From positions 28,782,098 to 28,846,097 of the forward strand of contig OZ026605.1 of NCBI GenBank assembly GCA_964020085.1: a DNA stretch of 64,000 nt, given 5' to 3'. Position 1 is the first letter of the stretch. The number at the start of each line of letters is the position of its first letter. Origin of the DNA: Micromussa lordhowensis. Its lineage: Eukaryota; Cnidaria; Anthozoa; Scleractinia; Lobophylliidae. Below are positions 24,156 through 37,379 of the stretch, in pieces. Below the pieces are notes generated by a model. That model did no database searches, was not told the origin of the DNA, and saw nothing but the letters and a program-made list of their open reading frames with translations. Both the position numbers and the translations under genes were made by a program.

Positions 24156-27100
24156 TTAGCGAACATAAATATTCCAGAAGTCTCCAGGTGATACTGAATT
24201 TCCAAGGTCGTCACATTCCCATCTGTCCCAGCCTGGTTCAGGATTAGTGGCCCAGTTGTAGTCAGAGAAAGCAAACGCTGGGAACTTGTACAACTCACGC
24301 ATTCCTTGATGTCCCCATTTACCAACGTGATAGCCGCCATCTTCTCCCCACATCGCACAATGATTTGAGGTGAATGAATTGTCTCTAGACAGTATTACAA
24401 ATGATCCACAGGCGTCGGGCATGATGTCCGTTTGACGGCTGAAGTACTGGACTACAGCTTCACCAGCATCGTTAGCAAGCGTAGACACGTGGAAGGTACG
24501 TACAGCTTGTTTCCTGCAATGGAATCTCAGTTGCGCGAAAGGCAAATGAGATCTTAGCTCATTTAAGGCGCTAGTCGCTAGAAGCATGTTGTTGTTGTTA
24601 TAACGGCTGATACCGCGGTATGATGTCTCAATACCCAAGGTAGTCGGAGGAGATGATGCACCGTCAATCACAATGTTGTAGATCAGAAGCCAGCCCCCTG
24701 AAATACCCAATATTTTAAATATCAGAAAAACAACAACTCTTTGCCTTAACAAAGGAAAAAGTCGTCTATTTTCGCCTAGAAACTAATCAGTTTTTACCAC
24801 ATGTAAGCTCGGGACCAGGAGAGACTTCCATAGAAAGTTTAAGGGTGATCGCACATTGCCGCTTTTTAGGCGGTAACATTTGCGGTTTGGTATCACTTAG
24901 GATGGCATCACTTCTGTCCATCCAGAACAAATATTAGCATCTCTTAGTCATGCGAATTAATTTGACAAAGGAATCTGATACCCCTCAGAATATCCGACGT
25001 TTCGCTTAAATGTGTATCCGGGAGGTTTGTATTCCAAGTGGTGTTGGATAGTCTTCTATAAAATTGAATAATTACATGAACTCTGCAGCAGCTTGTTGGC
25101 ATAATAAATCTCCTTTCGAATGATTCTCGCGCTATTCATTTCAGAGACTGACCAACAAAGAATGATCTGATGTGATGTATATACGAAATACTTTCACTCT
25201 TCACTTTCAAAGAATGATATTTACCGCCATCAGTCGTCATGTCACAGTGCACCGAAAAAGGGTGCGCGTTGTTCTCTGGGTCGATCCAATACTCCCCGTC
25301 TCCTATGGAGTGTCCAGAGTCTAGGATGTCCTTACATGAGTGACCAGGCTGTTCAGGAAACCAACCTCGTTTAGCTGTAACAAAAAAACTGCTGTTCATA
25401 GTAAAGAGATCCTTTGATTGTTCTCTCACACTAGGCTTAGCTATTTTTCATGCAGAATATAGTATTGTCCGTTAATATATGGCCACAATAACAACTCAAG
25501 AGCCACTGCTGCAAATTGCAGTTGTGATGATGCTGAGAGTTTTCTCCTATAGTTAAAGTTAGCCCATCACCCTCCTTCCCCCCTACAGCCCCATAACAAA
25601 GCGTGGAAAATCAGGAATGATAACTATTCAACCAAAAATTCTGGAACTTTTGAAGCGAGGGCAAATGTAAAGAATTTCCTCGGAAAGTTTCTGGAAAACC
25701 CGAAAGTTGTTGAATTTTCGAAATGCGAACTGAAATCTGAAACTCCGGGAGGAATTCCGGGAAGGAAATCAAATGGCACGGAAATTCCCGGTAATAAATG
25801 TTCGAAAATTTGGTTTACCTCGGGAGCTTATATCCTTTTTTCGGAAGTTCCGGGAAATGTTTTTCTATTACACAGGAAATTTCTGGAATTTAAACCGCAA
25901 TTTAAGGTCGAATTGAAAGCCCTACAAGTCGACCACTTTCGGAAATTGCATATTTAGCACGCGCGATTCGGACAGATTATGCCCCGGCGAGTTCTTACCT
26001 TTCTCATAGTAAATGAATCCCTTGATTGGCCTCAGGTCCTTTGGTTTCAACTGTTGTGTTTGGTCGTTTATTTCACAGGTTCTATTGCCAAGGTGGCCGT
26101 CAGAAGGCAAGTTGTATGATCGACATTTTACGTTCCTTGAACATCGCATGCCACATTCCAACTCATCACTTATCGAAGTTTCTATGACGTGACCAACAAA
26201 CCTGAAATCTGAAGGGAGCGTATTTCATTTTATAATGCAATTTCGATATACCGAGGCGCTGGATTGGTTCAACTGACAGCCTACGATAAGCTTACTTCGC
26301 CGGGCATTTTGACAATTGTGACCCAAATTAAACGTACCCTATGACTCAGACAAACGAAACGGCAACGAGTTAATTCTTAACAAAAGTAGTAGTAGAACCG
26401 TGCTAACGTTACAAGTTTTGCCAGACAAAACGGTAAACACGTAGCGAAATAAACAGACTCTCAGTCTAACGAATGGTTCGATAAAATACACTATATCTGT
26501 GACGAAGGCAGAAATTACACTATATTACACTACCCATGTAAAACAATGACAGAAAACACCAATCGCATTGTTTCTGTTTATGATGAGAAACTTTATTTTT
26601 GAAATGCTCAAACAACACTTACATGGAAGCTCTATGATCTCCGATCAACTCAGCGAAGTGAACCTCAATTGGGAGTAGTCTAGTCTTTCCAACTTTAATT
26701 CACTTTAATTCAGCTCAGCATTTCACATTTTCATCCGCAAACTTTAAGTTCTTTGCTTTGTGATTTCCACTGGAAAAGCACAAGTTTTCATGAGTCACCA
26801 TGCGTCCGGATTCCGCTGGACAAGGAGCTTTTAGATCCTTTGTTTGAAATTAAACTGTAAAGTGAACTTTGAAGCGATCGTTTTTCCCGAAAAAGTCACT
26901 CGTAGAGCACAAGAAGTAAGACGAAACAGTCGACTACGTTTCGTGTTTCTCCCTACACTTCTTTCGTGCTTTAGCGCTTCCTGCTTGCTTTACAAAAGCA
27001 CAGTCGAGACTTCTTTATTTTCTAACTAAATGGAACTTAAAAAAAATCTCCACTGGACTTCTGTTGAGGACAAAAGCTACCCACCTTTGCGAATTTCAAA

Positions 27101-27187
27101 GAATCGATTCACGTTTGATTCCACGGCGAAGGGAAGAAGTATTGTCACAAAAATTACAGCCTGACCTAGTCCTACCAGCATTTTCAT
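24156..27187 (-). CDS. Gene C: secreted PAN - fibrinogen/collagen-C-like protein (334 aa, 4 exons, no EGF exon)
   Basis: Minus-strand exons are 27187-27085, 26208-25999, 25374-25225 and 24697-24156. All introns are phase 1 with GT-AG, and the total is 1005 nt. Exon 1 is a signal peptide (MKMLVGLGQAVIFVTILLPF) preceded by TTCTGTTACCAG, the same acceptor-like string as in gene B, so both probably have a 5' UTR exon. Exon 2 is PAN (ELECGMRCSRNVKC, YNLPSDGHLGN, TCEI, YYEKG). Exon 3 is YWIDPENNAHPFSVHCDM. Exon 4 is GGWLLIYNIVID ... FWNIYVR. Its PAN is closest by eye to the orphan exon at 39633-39842. C and B form the EGF-less subfamily. Role and ligand are unknown; the protein is probably extracellular. 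Confidence 0.86.
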
Positions 27188-29877
27188 GTACTCTAGTACT
27201 CCTGGTAACAGAAAAAAGAAGTTGAAATTGTTAGTATGCGTTATCGAATTGTTTACAACTACCTCAGAATCAAAGGTCAATAGTTCTTGTCAATAAAAGC
27301 CTTTTACAATCGAGATTCATTGGCTGTTTGTTAAGATGTGGAAGTCTTAACGTAACTCAATTTATGATTTCTCTCCAATGAAACTTCTTGTCTCTGTAGT
27401 CCGGGAGTATTTGGAAAAATGAAGAAACGCTTCAACTTTTGAGTACCCAATAACCAGGAGGTATTAAAAAAAGTCGTCGATTTTTGTGTTTTGCACAGGT
27501 TTTGCAAACTGACTCAAAAGTGCGCGACATGAAAAACAACCAAAAATATCGCCTTAACTACAATTTAGCGACGTGTTAAACTTGTGAACTGTTTTTTTAT
27601 TTTTGTTAATTTAATGTAACTGAAATAAGTGTAAATAAAGTGAGCTGCTTTTGTTGAAAAGATGAATAACAAGGAGGGCTATGCATTCTAAACGTTTACG
27701 ACGAGTTCTTTAGTCTTAACTGACTCCATAGTGTACTTCCACGGTGCCAGATCACCGAAATTTATGATCTCACCTAAATGGAACATTTCTGCTTCTATAT
27801 CACATTATCGGAAGTGTCTCTAAAATTGGCATAGTCCGCTTATTTTGAAAAGAGGTTTTCCAAAAATCGCATATGTCACGTTCATAAATCTTGATTTTGG
27901 CGTTTTTCTCTATTGCACACCGTAAAGAAAAAACTTACCATTTTTCTCATTGAAAATTATAATCTTTCCGCCCATTCAGTTGAGATTAGCGATATTCTAA
28001 TGGACTTCCTGTTTTAAAAAGTCAACCAAATGTGTTGCCTGCTTCCGTCTATGATAATTTGGAGAGCAAGTTCTTAGATAGCAACAAACAAAAAATTGCG
28101 AAAAGAAAACAAACTGAATTTTTAATTGACAACCATTTACATCACAAACTCACCTCGCAGGATGCTTCGTGAAGTAAAACTCTTGCAGCTGTTTATTAAC
28201 AATGCTAAAGTTTTTTAAGCATAGTTTTTTGAAGACACGGCTGAAGACCTGATTTCGGGGCATGCGAATGCAAATCTAGTTTTTGGATGGTGAATAATTT
28301 GATCAAGAAATATAATCTGTAACCCTAAAAATTACTACGCCATAAACGACTTGACCATGCCATCTTGTCAATAACATAACTCTATAGAAAATTTTTCCAT
28401 TCTCTAAATACAGAGCAATCTCTTTGTTAGCGCCGTGCTTCCATATATTCCATCTTCTTTTGTAAAGAAATTCTAAAAAAATCAATACAATAATTCAAAC
28501 TTTATTGACACTCTCTAAAGAGGGCTGTCCGGTGACAATGATATAAACTTAAATAAGTTTATTTCATGAAAACATTCCATTTATGGTTTTGTTTTGTTTT
28601 TTTGCAATAGAATGGAGATGAAAAACAGCTGTGTTTTAATTTCATAGTACGTTCGGCTTATCCCAGTCAGTTATTTTCATAAAACTATAGAAAAATAAAT
28701 ATATGCTAGTTTAAGGCACGTTTGAAATAATTTGAAATCAATCGAGCTTCTGTGCCTGCAAGGCCTGTAAGATGAGTTGGTGAGAAACTACTACCAGGTG
28801 AGAAATGACTACCTGTTGGGATTTTTAGTACTCTTCATTTTTAATTTCAAATATTTGTTTGATTATTTATAGTGTCCACGACCAAAACTAACGCAACAGT
28901 AATTCCAGCAACACTTAAATTTATTATTAGTTTAGCATCTTGCAATCTAACATACAGAACAACAAAATAGAACAAACAGCTCAAAGATCGAACCAAAGGT
29001 TTTACGACTCTCTTCTCCGTAATTTTCCTCTTCCGTGCCTCTTAAATACTGTTAACATAATAACATAATAAACATAATAAATAACATAATAAACAACATA
29101 GGCCTAAAATAAAAGAATGCTTTCCTGTAGGGAAAATAAATAAGCTGCTAAAACCTACTAGTTTACACAGCATCTCTTTATTCCATATACAGACAGCCAC
29201 TCTTCTATCTATAACTTTGGAAACGCAAATCATGTATTCTATGAACTTCACTTAGCAAGACGGGCTGACACCAGGATTATTTTGACGCAGAATAAACTAT
29301 CATTTCATAGGCGCTCTCCTCCAAAGAAAAGCGGTGTAGGTATTTTTGTCAAAAAAATAGATTAAACTCCTTAAGGACACCAATCATGTGCGGCTCAAGC
29401 TTTATTCGAATTCTAAAAGGGTCCTACTAGATACCAGTTAGCAGCACTAACTTAGTACATAAGGCCATCTCGGCTTCATATTTTGTAGCAACAACTGGCG
29501 TGGTTAAACACGAGGTTAGTTTGTATTACCTCGTATAAGCGAGTGTAAGAGAGTCAGCCGCCACTTAGGACTTATTCCTAAGGCAATTTTTTTCAGTTAA
29601 TAGATTTTTCGCGGCTTCAGAAATCCCAGGATACTCTAGGAATACCGATCCTGTGATGCACGCTACACACGTGAACAGCCCAAGCCGTTCAGTTACACAA
29701 ATTTTTATCCTCCCGGAAAGCATGTACGCAACGCGCGTGATAACTTTATCAGCGCGAGGACTAGAAAACTGATCTAAAAATAATTTGCGATAGATTACCT
29801 TAAGACTAAGGTCTATTAACACCCTTACCTTCCATCCTATCTTATTAATCTTATCGAAGGCAACGGTTAATGCATCA
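27188..29877. other. Intergenic, AT-rich, no gene seen
   Basis: Upstream region of gene C. Open frames here are short and unlike known proteins. An AACATAATA-type simple repeat occupies about 29051-29098. No exons, RNAs or clear transposon ends were identified. Confidence 0.35.
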
Positions 29878-30235
29878 GTGTACACCACTAACCCACAGAT
29901 TCTCACAGTTATTTGTTGTATTTATCTTCAAATCCACAACATGTCAAGAATTTCATTCCTTATTCTCAGATTCTTAGACTTCGTCGTCTTTGTAGTGATG
30001 ACTCTGATAATCCTCACGGTATCAACGAATGCTTTTCATTCAACTAATTTATTCTGTTGTTTTTCACGTTACCATGCACCAACCAATACCGTAGCTCCAC
30101 ACAGCCCATAATTCGTTGATTCGCTCTGACGAAGGGTCAACGTTCGAAACATCAGCTTTCGAATCAGTTTCGAATCTCATTACGGTGGGCAATTCTCATT
30201 GTCAACTCAGTTGAAACAACCAAATCAAACTAAGT
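29878..30235 (+). mobile_element. Penelope-like retroelement 3' tail (family 2), tentative
   Basis: The motif CTGACGA (30126-30132), a short stem-loop, then CGAAAC (30145-30150), followed by TTACGGTGGGCAATTCTC and CAACTCAGTTGAAAC, parallels the repeat pair at 46990-47715 and 54962-55690. Comparable GAC-GAAGG...CGAAACGT tails terminate Penelope-like elements in many animals and resemble a hammerhead ribozyme core. No RT or GIY-YIG coding region remains. Confidence 0.45.
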
Positions 30236-30593
30236 AAAAATAGATCAGTCTAATAAAACACCGTGACAGGAATATGGCGTAGTTGCACGCTTAAATATCT
30301 CACGCCACTTTGTAGTGCAAATCACAAGTATAACCAAAACCAATGGTTACTTGCTCGAACACGTTCTCCAGTCCTTCGCATCCCTGACACGTATTTGCTT
30401 GAAGAATTGAATGGCACTCCGCATTAACCATGCCCTTTGTGACGGGCTAAATTTATTACCTTGGTTTTGGTTTCATGACACTCAATGGAAAACGGCTCTA
30501 AATGACTTCAGTTTTAGACATTAGTTTGCAGCTACGTCTACGTAAAATTTACTCTGGATGGAAATTCTCAGAAACATTCAAAATTCTTATTGA

Positions 30594-31170
30594 TTAATGG
30601 ACGTAAATCTTCAAGACGTCTCCAGGTGATAGAGTTAAGCTACCTACAAAGTTATAATCATCACATTCCGGGTGGAAAAGTGGATGTGTGGCCCAGTGAT
30701 GTGAGCCTGGAGTAAATGCTGCACATTCATACAACTCACGTACTCCATCGTGAGTTGTATGAATGTGAGTTGTATGAATCCATCATTTACTTACATTATT
30801 TGAATCACTTTCATAACCCTCAGTTGGCACAATCCCCTGCAAGAATTAAGATGTCTCCTCTCAGACTTGCAAATGATCCACAGGCATAGGGCATTGTATC
30901 CGTCTGACCGCTGAAGTACTTGACTACAGCTTCACCAGTGCTGTAAGCGCCAGTGGTCACGTGGAATGTACGTGCCTGTTATTTATTGCAGTGGAATCTC
31001 AGCTGAGTGAAGGACAAGTGTGTTCTAGGACAAGTGTGTTCTCGGCTCTTTGAAGGCGCATGTTTTTGTTCTTATAATGGTTGATACCACAAGATGTCTC
31101 AATAGCCGGGGGTGGTGCGAGGAGATGATGTGTCGGCAATCACAGTGTTGAATATCAGAAGCCAGCGTCC
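30594..31170 (-). pseudogene. Relic D: decayed last exon of the PAN/fibrinogen-like family
   Basis: An acceptor AG at 31172-31171 is followed by a degraded copy of the C-terminal exon (RWLLIFNTVIAD near the start, GDVLKIYVH plus stop at the end). The frame is broken several times, short direct repeats (GTGAGTTGTATGAAT) have been inserted around 30740-30780, and a 13-base stutter lies near 31022. No PAN or WIDP exon was found upstream, so this is a non-functional remnant of a further gene copy. Confidence 0.8.
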
Positions 31171-31394
31171 TGAAATGCACAATATTCAGAATATCAGAAA
31201 AACAACAAGATAAGAACCCAACCACCTGAAAATGTATTTTACGCTGTTATTCCAAGTAATTAGTTGCGGTTGTTTCATTTCATACCTGCCGCACCCACTA
31301 TTGTGCATTCTGTTTTACATGTATGTTCGGATTGGCCAGTTATTAGTATTTATACTCAGTACACTCGCCTCTGTCTCTTGAGTACCATTCACGC
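31171..31394. other. Flank between relic D and the Gag-like ORF
   Basis: No gene is visible. The sequence could be the 5' terminal region of the retroelement that carries the next ORF. Confidence 0.25.
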
Positions 31395-32145
31395 TTGCAG
31401 TTCCATAGAGTTTATTCGTCTTTCTGCTTTACGCCACCTATTCGTGTGATGCCCAGCGACCAGCAACAGAGCGAAGGATCGTCCGTTCCAGCTGAATTAG
31501 GCCAAACGTCTTCGGGTGATAGTGGAGGCAACTCAGCAGCCGTTGATCAAGTCTTTTCCATGTTTAAAGATTTTCTTGAGAAAAAAATTGGAAGACAAAG
31601 GAAAGCAAATTGAACAAAGAAGTTAGCTAGATAAAGAAGCAGTGCAGCTAAAGTTCAAAGGGAATCAGAAACAATTTGAGCTTAATGCTGAATTAGATAC
31701 CATTTCTGAAAGTATTGAAACCGAAAGTGAAAGAATCGAGCCAAATTTGTCGCAAATCAAGAAGTTTTCCCAACAAGGCAGGCAACGTATTAGAAAGCGG
31801 CAGAAGCTGATAAAAATCTGGCAGGTCGTAGCCGAGTACGAGTCAGACGAACTTGCATCCGGCTCCGAAGTTGAAAAACGTCTTAAGAAGGCAAGGGAAC
31901 CTGCGGGTCGCAAGAGACGCCAGAAGGAAGAACTCTCCAATGATTGTGGAAAGAAACCAAGAATTGCTTTGGGCGCTGATAATCAGCTTTTTCGTGCTAA
32001 GATAAAGAGCCTCCTCTTTACTTTGTATGTTCACATGTGTTTTGGATCCGCTTGCGCATCCTACCATATTTCTCGTGGTATTTGTTTTTTATTACGGGAA
32101 TTTAAGGGTAAAATGATTTACGTTCGTTTGAGCGGAGCGACCTAG
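31395..32145 (+). mobile_element. Retroelement Gag-like ORF, frameshifted
   Basis: Two adjoining frames (31395-31613 and 31642-32145) join into one charged, coiled-coil-like protein: DQVFSMFKDFLEKK, then LKFKGNQKQFELNAELD, IRKRQKLIKIWQVVAEYESD and AGRKRRQKEE. I recall similar Gag-like ORFs from cnidarian DIRS/Ngaro-type retroelements, but cannot confirm that. A stop and frame change at about 31610 breaks it. No polymerase follows. Confidence 0.5.
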
Positions 32146-33660
32146 AACGTAATTACCGTTCTTACACCACGTTTTTTCGTTATCACGTGGGAATACTGAA
32201 TACCTAAACCCCCCTGCGATGGGAATAAGAATGAAACAATCTTCAATTTCATCAAGGTGTTGGTTAGTTTATCACCTATATATACCTGGTTTTTTGAAAA
32301 CCGGGCTACTAACAAATGTCAGTCTCTCACACTGATTGGTAATTTAATGCCCCTTCTTACTGGAAACATTAAATCTCACCTCTTCAACAAGTTCTTGAAT
32401 ACACTAGCCTCCATTTGATGGAAGAGTCTGTCTTGAAGGCAACAAATGTCAAGCTTTCCTCGCTAGTCTGGAAAATAAGGCATTTTAGGGACAATTTTGG
32501 TGTTAGCGTCACCGATTGCAAAGCCATTTTCCCCACTCAGCCCTTTTTTTATTGCAACTGGTCTCCCAAAAAAGTTCCAGACCGACACTGCACAACAAAA
32601 CAAGGTCCTACAACAACCAATTAAACTGTTTCTGACTTCAGGAATACTATCTACTGAGGCTAGAGTGGGGTCATTGCTTGCATGCTTGCAAACAGTGCAG
32701 TAAAACTGCACAACAGTGCAAATTAAAACACCTCAAACTTAAAACCAGCCCCACCCTTCCTGGAATTCCATCTAGCTCCCCCAAATGCACACCACATGAC
32801 AGTCCTGTGTCTGTGCTACAACATGACACTTAGCTTGACGGAAGCCCCCCTGCATTAAAGGCAGGCAGTAAGCTTTGAAAGGCAGGGGGAAAAGTCTCGC
32901 TACAAAAGTCTTGAAATCCAGTCTAGCACAAGGCATGGCCTTTGAAATAGCCCCACCTCCCTGGAATTCCATCTAGCTCCCCCAAATGCACACCACATGA
33001 TAGTCCTGTGTCTGTGCTACAACATGACACTTAGCTTGACGGAAGCCCCCCTAAAAAAAAGTTAACCAGCTTAACGGGGGCAACAGACCGGCCCTACGGG
33101 CCGGTCTGTTACCCCCCTCGACCATGTTTTGTGGAATTTCCAGTGATTTCTGTCAATTCCAGGAAGTTGTTTGGAGTGCATGGTTAAGAGCTGAGGCTGG
33201 TTAAGTCCTAAAGAGCGAGATTTTTACTTTTACCCTAAAAGCGCCAGGGCTTTAAGCAAATTATGCTCTGAAAGATGGCCTGCAATGAGCTGGACTCAAC
33301 TTAAGACTCCAGGCAACCCGGTTTTCAAAACTTCAGGTAGATATACAAGATCCTTGGTGCATGGGGAAGTTTTAAATATACATACGGATACGATTGATGG
33401 CTTAAAAATTGTCAATGATCAATATCAAAATATCAATGATTTTTTTTTTCACAGTAAAAAGGGACATTTTTTGCCAACTTCCTGAAGCACTAGCATATAG
33501 GACGTTCTGTATGCTCGTCACATAATCTCGCAAGCCACAAAAGCGTCTGCGTCGGACGTCTATCGCGTTTCTTGCAAAGTCTCTTGGCTATGGACAGTCC
33601 TGCGCCTGTATTTAAGAATTAAACAAAAAACGTTTTAAACTAAATTTAACTAACTAAATT
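32146..33660. other. Intergenic with a 91-bp dispersed duplication and a strong hairpin
   Basis: A segment beginning GGAATTCCATCTAGCTCCC and ending TAGCTTGACGGAAGCCCCCC occurs at 32762-32852 and again at 32963-33053, about 200 bases apart. At 33076-33116 a GC-rich stem (ACAGACCGGCCC / GGGCCGGTCTGT) forms a hairpin with a 3-base loop, extended by GGGGG/CCCCC. No exon is supported. Confidence 0.6.
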
Positions 33661-36600
33661 TGTTGTTACGTTTTATCGATTTTTTGACATTATTTTTTGA
33701 GACTACTCACTGGAGTGTTGGGAGACCTGTGCCTCCCATAAGGTTTAGCGGCCCGAGAGGAACACGCGGAAAAAGCAGTCGCCATGTTTGATGATGTTGT
33801 TGTGAATCGCACTGAGAAAGCTCCTGCATAATGTCAGTTCTCTAGTCGAAACTGCAAAGAAAGTTCAGCTTTTAAAAGTTCTATAGCTACTTAGCTTATT
33901 GCTTGTATATTTTCTATTTTAGCGAATGAGTTCGGAAGTGGATGTGGATCTGACTATTTGTCTTGATATTGTTATTTGGCTCGAGTAAGTACAGTCGCAA
34001 ATCAAGTTAAAATCAATATTTCCGAGGCACGTGATTGTGAGAAAAGCTGAGAAAGGTCGTGAAGTTGTGAAGAACCTTGAGCATGCATGGGCTCGATAAA
34101 GTGAAATATACCTCACTCTTCAAAAGGTAGTCTAAAGTTCTCTAATAGGGAGCCTAAATTGTCACCGATAGCTTCAACTAAGGCAAAGTCGTCCAGATCT
34201 TCGAGATCTTCAAACCTGAAGGAAACGAAGAAAAATGTAGAATTGAAGAAGCTCATGGATGAGCAAGCAGTAGAGTTAGCACAGTACGAGGCAGAAATGG
34301 AGAAAACGAAAATTGATATTGAAATGCAAAAGGCGAAAATGGCTAGGGAAATAAGATTTAAAGCTCAGTTAGCCGAAAAAGAGTATGATTTGCTGTCTCT
34401 AGGGGATGGTGACAGTGCATCTAATGAAGATAATTCTGTTGTTAAGAATAAGGTGGACCACACATTCCCTCTTGAACCTCAATTACCAAAGCAAGAACAG
34501 AGAGCCAACAGGATTGCTAACTGTCACAAGGAAACTACCAAAGCCGCTGAGTTTGCTCCATGCTTAGGCACAAATTCAACCCAGGCAGTTTTGTTGAGAG
34601 TGCCCACACTTCAAGCGATGCAGCCAGTAAAATTCAATGGAAATGCAGCAGACTTTCCGGTCTTTCGGAGAAGAATTAGTGACAACTTAGAAGATGGCTT
34701 ATTATCCGATGCACAGAAAATCGAATTTCTACCGAAGTTTGTATCAGGGGAAGTGTGGTGGCACAATCAGCAGGGAAGCAACAACCGCAAAGTTTGGTCT
34801 GCTATACCTTCGGCAAAGAGAGCTGACCCATCTCTAGATGTCAGTCTTGAGGAGTTACCCGTCGCTTGGAGTAAGATGCCATACAGAGTCAGACACGTTT
34901 GGTTTCAAGGTCGTAGACCTTAAAACCAGTTACACAATGAGAGGAGTTTTATCGACAATCTGCTCGGTCTTCGACTCACTGAACCTTGCTGCGCCTGTAA
35001 TGTTACCTGCGAAGCAAATCATGCAAAACCTGTGGAGAATGAAAAGGGCTTGGGATCAACCCCTTGAAGGAGAACTCCTTCAAAGATGTTCGCGGTGGAA
35101 ATGTAACCTACCTCTTCTAGCAAGCGTGAAAGTGCCCAGGTATTACTTCAGTCGGTCTGACCATGAAGGAGTCACTTTGCAGCTTCAGCATTTCTGTGAT
35201 GCGTCCGAAGTTGGATATGGTACTGCTGTGTACCTACGAATCGCCTTCCCTGATGGGAATACAGAATGTGCATTTATTATGGGAAAGTCCAGGAATACCC
35301 GATCAAAACTGTCAGCATTCCTCGCCTCGGGCTACAGGGAGCTCTGTTAGCCGCACGTGTTGATCTTGCAGTGAGAAAGGAACTGAACTTTGAGTTTGAA
35401 CAAGTGATCTTTTGGACTGACTCTATGAATACTCTGAACTATATCCGCAATGAGAGCAGGAGATTTCAAACTTATGTGGCAAATCGAGTTGGAGAGATAG
35501 GAGACCTCACGAATGTAGATCAGTGGAGACATTGTCCTGGCAAACTGAACCCTGCTCATGATTTCAGTCGAGGTCTTGAGATGAATGAATTTCTGAAAAA
35601 CGAGCGTTGGCTAAAATGACCATCCTTCTTGCATAGAACTGAGGATCACTGGCCAGAAACCAAGTTCGAGAAAGTTACAGAGGAGAAACTTGAGATAAAG
35701 AGGGAAGTGTACCTCACGATAGTTCACCCAACAGTTCCTTTGAACTGTCTCCTGTTTCGATAATCTAGCTTGAACACTCTTCTTCGCACATTTGCTTGGA
35801 TACTAAAGTTTCTGCAGTGGCTCAAGTGGTCTGCGAAAAAGGAAGAGATAGACACACAGTCACAAGGAGTATTAGTCAAGAAGAAATTGAGAAGGCTAAG
35901 CGAGAAGGGAACCTTTCCGCAAGAATTGAAGGACATCAAAGCTGGGCGACAAGTGAAGGCATCAAGCAATATTGATGGTGTCTTGCGAGTTGGTTTTAGG
36001 ATTTGGACAGCCCCTATATCCCCTGATGCTATGAATCCTATGATCCTGCCAAAGAATCATCATGTCACTACGATCCTGATTCGCTATGTGCATGAGAGAA
36101 ATGGACATACGGCAAGTATTGTCCCTTCTCCGAGAAAGAAAGAGCAGCAGTGAATGAGGTTATTGGAAGATGTATGTCCTGCAAGAAGCGAATGGCACCA
36201 AGGATGACTCAAGAAATGGCAGAATTACCAAAGATTAGACTGACCCCCTACGAGCCACCGTTTACGTATTCAGGAGTTGACTATTTTGGTCCTTTTTACG
36301 TGAAGCGGGGAAGGGGGAAGGTTGCAGAGAAGCGATGGGAAGCCATCTTTGTATGTATGAATTCCCGAGCTGTACACCTGGAAGTCGCCAAGTCACTGGA
36401 AACGGATGACTTCATCTTATTGCTAATGAGGTTTCTTAATCGAAGGGGTCATGTGAAGGAGCTTTAAGCTCCGACAATGGAACAAACTTTGTTGTGGCTG
36501 ATCGTGAAATTAAAGAAGCCATTGAACACATTGACGACGAGGAAGTGAGAAGCTAGTTGCTACAGCGTGGCTGTAAGTGGGTATTCCACCCTCCAGGAGC

Positions 36601-37356
36601 ATCACACATGTCGGGAGTATAGGAAAGACTTGTGAAATCAGTGAAGAGGAGTCTGAAGGCCGATTATTGGTAAAGATCTTATCAATGAACAGGTTCTGCA
36701 AACTTGGTTCACTGAGGCTGAACGAATTGCTAATTCCAGACCACTAACAAGAAATTCATCAAGCCCGGATGATGATGAGCCTCTCACACCCATGCATGCC
36801 AGTCATTTTCCAAACTCCCGTCCCATAGTGAATCTGCCCCAAGAGTGATGACAGCGATAGGTTTAGTCGAAGACTATGGCGCCAGGCACAGCTCCTATCA
36901 AACCACTATTGGAAGCGTTGGCTAAGGGAGTACATCCCTTCTTTACAAGAACGCCAAAAGTGGCACAAGACAAAAAGGAACTTGCAAACTGGAGAGCTTG
37001 TCCTTATTGCTGATGATAATGTCCCACGACATCAGTGGCCAATCGGACGAGTAATCAATGTGTTTCCTGGATCCGACGGACTGGTCAGGAGTGTAGAAGT
37101 GAGAGCTAAACATTCAACTTACAGAAGACCAATCACCAAGATCTGTTTGCTGGAACAGTTAGGTTCTGGAGAAACTCTGTGAACCGAAGTCTATGAAACG
37201 GAAATGATTAACTATGAACTTGCCCTTAACAGGAGCGTTCATGGGGGCGGAATGTTGTTACGTTTTATCGATTTTTTGACATTTTTTTTTAGATTACTCA
37301 CTGGAGTGTTGGGATGCCTGTACCTCCCATAAGGTTTAGCGGCCCGAGAGGAACAC
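33661..37356 (+). mobile_element. BEL/Pao LTR retrotransposon, degenerate and internally deleted
   Basis: The 5' LTR begins at 33661 and the 3' LTR at 37253 (both TGTTGTTACGTTTTATCGAT), with a purine tract GGGGGCGGAA just before the latter. Gag is at 34159-34810 (coiled coil, then PVKFNGNAADFPVFRRR, DUF1759-like). A large deletion removes protease and most RT. RT/RNase H remnants follow (RGVLSTICSVFDSLNLAAP; FCDASEVGYGTAVYLR; FWTDSMNTLNYI; CPGKLNPAHDFSRG). Integrase remnants are at about 36040-36460 (CMSCKKRMAPR, YSGVDYFGPF, NSRAVHLEV), and a DUF5641-like end at 36982-37182 (WPIGRVINVFPGSDGLVRSV). Multiple frameshifts and stops make it dead. The 3' LTR is cut off after GAGAGGAACACG at about 37356. 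Confidence 0.82.
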
Positions 37357-37379
37357 GTACTAAACAGGTGTTCTAAGGA

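Noticed and set aside
33661..37356. Intact LTR retrotransposon or endogenous retrovirus
   Set aside because: Protease and most RT are deleted, frames are broken, and no envelope-like gene was seen.
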